The notes under the pieces: generated by a model
What the model was told of the DNA's origin: nothing
Databases searched by the model: none
What the model saw: the letters and a program-made list of their open reading frames with translations, nothing else
Made by a program: the position numbers and the translations under genes
Part shown: one piece after another, positions 6,373 through 8,889 of the stretch
How positions within the stretch are numbered: the first letter of the stretch is position 1
Layout: each line of letters opens with the position of its first letter
From: Rhizorhabdus sp.
Lineage (GTDB): Bacteria; Pseudomonadota; Alphaproteobacteria; Sphingomonadales; Sphingomonadaceae
DNA: 8,889 nucleotides
Direction of reading: 5' to 3'
NCBI GenBank assembly: GCA_004297635.1
Contig: SCUQ01000481.1
Span: forward strand, 1-8,889

Positions 6373-6386
6373 GGGGGTTAACCCCC
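6373..6386. promoter_or_regulatory. Perfect 14-base palindrome in the receptor leader
   Basis: GGGGGTTAACCCCC is fully self-complementary and ends 26 bases before the receptor start codon. Its zero-length loop makes it more plausible as a dimer-binding DNA operator than as an RNA hairpin. No T run follows, so it is not called a terminator. Confidence 0.45.
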
Positions 6387-6389
6387 GCT

Positions 6390-6415
6390 CACTCCAGAAA
6401 AGGGACTGGAAAGTG
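6390..6415 (+). promoter_or_regulatory. Leader hairpin presenting the receptor ribosome binding site
   Basis: CACTCCAG (6390-6397) can pair with CTGG (6406-6409) and AGTG (6412-6415), leaving a two-A bulge. The 8-base loop holds AGGGA, the ribosome binding site, while the GTG start codon sits in the stem. This could tune translation. The fold is predicted by eye only. Confidence 0.4.
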
Positions 6416-8889
6416 GTCACTACAGAAAAGAAGTTCAGCCGGTTCGGCCTGAACACGAGCGCCGCCGCAGTTGCGTTGGCCATGGTTTTCGGCTCGTCCG
6501 CCGCCAATGCGCAGAGCGCGCCGGCCGAAGACGCTGCCGAGGACACCATCGTCGTCACCGGCTCGCGCATCGTCCGCCCGAACCTTGAGTCCAACAGCCC
6601 GGTCGTCGTCGTGACCGGTGAGGAAACGATCAAGAATGCGGACATCACGCTCGACACCTTCCTGAACACGCTGCCGCAGGTCAATCCGGCCGGCACGACC
6701 ACGTCGAACAACCCGGGCAATAACGGCCAGTCGAACATCAACCTTCGCGGCCTCGGCACGAACCGCAACCTGATCCTGATCAACGGCCGCCGCCCGATGG
6801 TGTCGGGTAGCGATCAGACGGTCGATCTCAACACGATCCCGCAGGGTCTGATCGAGCGTATCGACGTCACCACCGGCGGCGCCGGCGCCGCTTATGGTGC
6901 GGACGCCATCGCGGGTGTCGTGAACATCATCACCAAGGACAATTTCTCGGGCGTCGATCTGCGCGTCAATTACGCCAATTCGATTCCGAAGACCGATGCG
7001 CGCGAATATCAGATCGCCGGCACGCTCGGCGGCAATTTCGACGAGGGCAAGGGCAACCTGGCCGTCTCGTTCGAATATTCGAAGCGCCAGGGTCTGATCA
7101 AGGCGCAGCGCGGCTTCGCCTCGCAGGCGACCTCGACCACCGGCACCTTCCCGACCGGCAAGTACACCTCGGTCAACGGCAACCCGATCCCGCAGGCGGC
7201 GATCAACGCTCTGTTCCAGAGCTACGGCACCGCGGCGAAGGACATTCCGACCGAGGGCCTGCTCGGCTTCAACTCGGACGGCTCGCTGTTCGGCCAGGGC
7301 ACGTTCAACAATCCGCGGGACGTGGCGAACTTCCGTTACGGCATCGATTCCCCGGCGAACCCGAACCTGAACTTCTTCCCTGACTTCTACAGCTATAATT
7401 TCGACATCGTGAACATCCTGGTGCTTCCGCTGAAGCGCAAGTCGGCGTTCCTGCAGGGGCATTATGAAGTCAGCCCGGCGTTCGATTTCTTCATCCAGGG
7501 CGGCTACACCGATTATAGCTCGGCCACCGCGCTGGCGCCGACGCCGCTTGGCACAACCATCCGTGGCGTCGGTCAGAACTCGCCGCTGCAGGCGAGCTCG
7601 CCGCTGATCCTCAGCGGTCAGTTCACCGGCCTTGTCGTTCCGACCACCAATCCGTTCATCTCGGCCAATCTGCGGACCTTGCTGAACGCGCGTACCGGCG
7701 ACGATCCCCGTCTGGCGGGTGCCGGCGGCAACGAAGCCTTCCCGATCAGCTATCGCTTCCTCGGCACCGGCCTGCGTCAGCAGACCTTCCGTAACCGCGT
7801 GGCCCAGGGCCTGGCCGGTCTCCGCGGCGAGTTCGCGCCCGGCTGGCGCTACGAGGCTTATTATTCGTGGGGCGAGACCAACATCGACCAGACGGCGGCG
7901 GGCAACGTCAACGTCCAGAAGGTGCAGCAGCTGCTCGAAGCGGCTGACGGCGGTCGCAGCCTCTGCGCGGGCGGCTTCAACCCCTTCGGCATCCAGCCTC
8001 TCTCGGCTGACTGCGTGAGCTTTGTCGATGAGGTCGGTCAGACCAAGACCAAGTTCACCCAGAAGATCGCGCAGGCCTATATCAGCGGCGAGCTGGCAGA
8101 GCTGCCGGGCGGCACGATGCAGGTCGTGTTCGGTGCGGAGCAGCGCAAGTTCCGCTATGCCTTCGATCCGGGTTCGCTGTTCGGTCCGATCGCCGGCTTC
8201 AACACCTCGACGCCTGACCTCGGCACCAACAAGTTCACCGACTTCTTCGGCGAGTTGCTGGTTCCGATCGCCAAGGACGTGGCCTGGGCCGACACGCTCG
8301 AACTGTCGCTCACCGCACGTCGTTCGAAGAGCGATTTCAACGACATCCAGAACGGCATCAACGGCGCTCCGTCGAACGACTGGGCCTATGGTGGTACACT
8401 GACCTGGGCGCCGATCCGCGAGGTTCGCCTCCGCGCCAGCTACCAGCATTCGGTGCGTGCACCGAACTTCGGTGAGCTGTTCTCGGGTGGCGGCGGCTTC
8501 CCGCAGATCTTCGATCCATGCTCGATCAGCAGCAATTTCCGCACCACCAAGGGTGCTGCTGCGGCGACCATCTGTCAGACGGCGGGCGCGGCCGGCGGTC
8601 TGGCCGGTCTGACCAACACCTTCGTGGCAACCCCGGGTGCGCAGGCATTCATCACGACCACGAACAACCCGAACCTGAAGCCTGAATCGTCGAATGCCTT
8701 CACCGTCGGTGCGGTGTTCAATGCGATGGGGATCACCGGCTCGATCGATTACTACAACATCAAGATCAAGGACGTGATCGCCACGCCCGACGTGAACGAC
8801 ATCATTTCCGCCTGCTATGGCTATAATGATATCAACGCGAATCTGTCGGCGGCCAACCCCTTCTGTTCGGCGTGTTCCAGCGGCTGCAC
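6413..8889 (+). CDS. TonB-dependent outer membrane receptor, 3' truncated
   Basis: The frame is open from GTG 6413 to the window end, giving 825 complete codons without a stop. AGGGA (6401-6405) lies 7 bases before the GTG. A signal peptide, about residues 1-33, ends in SSAANA before QSAPAED. The TonB box follows as DTIVVTGSRI (44-53). The plug domain shows NINLRGLGTNRNLILINGRR, then IPQGLIERIDVTTGGAGAAY and GADAIAGVVNIITK. The barrel carries RASYQHSVRAPNFGELF and NPNLKPESSNAFTVG (752-766), standard late-barrel signatures. Such receptors import scarce ligands across the outer membrane using TonB-ExbBD energy. The ligand cannot be read from sequence, and no transporter or enzyme gene is nearby to suggest one. 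Frequent AAC, GGC, ACC, AAG and CGT codons fit high expression. Cysteines are paired (518/534, 703/721, 801/818). The last few codons look odd, possibly from a frameshift near 8861-8872. Confidence 0.93.
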   Translation, partial: MVTTEKKFSRFGLNTSAAAVALAMVFGSSAANAQSAPAEDAAEDTIVVTGSRIVRPNLESNSPVVVVTGEETIKNADITLDTFLNTLPQVNPAGTTTSNNPGNNGQSNINLRGLGTNRNLILINGRRPMVSGSDQTVDLNTIPQGLIERIDVTTGGAGAAYGADAIAGVVNIITKDNFSGVDLRVNYANSIPKTDAREYQIAGTLGGNFDEGKGNLAVSFEYSKRQGLIKAQRGFASQATSTTGTFPTGKYTSVNGNPIPQAAINALFQSYGTAAKDIPTEGLLGFNSDGSLFGQGTFNNPRDVANFRYGIDSPANPNLNFFPDFYSYNFDIVNILVLPLKRKSAFLQGHYEVSPAFDFFIQGGYTDYSSATALAPTPLGTTIRGVGQNSPLQASSPLILSGQFTGLVVPTTNPFISANLRTLLNARTGDDPRLAGAGGNEAFPISYRFLGTGLRQQTFRNRVAQGLAGLRGEFAPGWRYEAYYSWGETNIDQTAAGNVNVQKVQQLLEAADGGRSLCAGGFNPFGIQPLSADCVSFVDEVGQTKTKFTQKIAQAYISGELAELPGGTMQVVFGAEQRKFRYAFDPGSLFGPIAGFNTSTPDLGTNKFTDFFGELLVPIAKDVAWADTLELSLTARRSKSDFNDIQNGINGAPSNDWAYGGTLTWAPIREVRLRASYQHSVRAPNFGELFSGGGGFPQIFDPCSISSNFRTTKGAAAATICQTAGAAGGLAGLTNTFVATPGAQAFITTTNNPNLKPESSNAFTVGAVFNAMGITGSIDYYNIKIKDVIATPDVNDIISACYGYNDINANLSAANPFCSACSSGC

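Noticed and set aside
6155..6412. Riboswitch (for example cobalamin) ahead of the TonB receptor
   Set aside because: No conserved B12 box or other known riboswitch core was seen. The structure present is small and simple.
6225..6452. A 75-codon plus-strand frame in the receptor leader with CPGC
   Set aside because: It starts with TTG and no ribosome binding site, overlaps the receptor start in another frame, and its composition looks like chance translation. A CPGC motif alone is not enough.
6389..8449. A 686-codon open minus-strand frame antisense to the receptor
   Set aside because: It is an Arg/Ala/Val/Asp-rich mirror of strongly biased GC codons. The plus frame has a signal peptide, TonB box and receptor motifs, so the antisense frame is a by-product.

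Overview
The window looks like chromosomal DNA from a sphingomonad-type alphaproteobacterium. This is inferred from high GC, the wording of the XseA and DUF2093 proteins, the helix-hairpin-helix module also known from alphaproteobacterial NuoE and L21 tails, and a large TonB-dependent receptor. No tRNA, rRNA, CRISPR array, IS element or phage gene was seen. Most of it is housekeeping DNA.

Left part (1-1081, + strand): the 3' end of a class I fructose-bisphosphate aldolase, then a 148-base gap holding an inverted pair of REP-like palindromes, then a ThiE/TenI-family thiamine phosphate synthase.

Middle-left part (1097-3038, - strand): an apparent three-gene operon read right to left. It holds purD, a membrane-anchored helix-hairpin-helix protein, and an unusually small 41-residue single-span membrane protein whose GTG start overlaps the previous stop (GTGA). 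A perfect 8-bp hairpin separates this operon from the convergent thiE.

Middle part (3037-5624, + strand): xseA, a DUF2093 protein and an M23 peptidase lipoprotein form a tight set. purD and xseA are divergent and their ATG codons interlock inside one CATG, so no intergenic DNA lies between them. The peptidase most likely starts at a TTG that overlaps the DUF2093 stop.

Right part: a secreted two-cysteine protein of unknown function (- strand, 5633-6154) has a recognisable promoter. A 258-base divergent regulatory gap follows, with a direct repeat, a 14-bp perfect palindrome and a hairpin that presents the ribosome binding site. The TonB-dependent receptor then starts at a GTG (6413) and runs off the window's end. 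Its last few codons look suspicious for a frameshift.

The genes serve glycolysis/gluconeogenesis, thiamine and purine synthesis, DNA repair, cell wall processing and outer membrane uptake. No clear new multi-gene system is visible. The most notable points are the hidden small membrane protein, the interlocked purD/xseA starts, the G10 tract in the XseA catalytic motif and the structured receptor leader.
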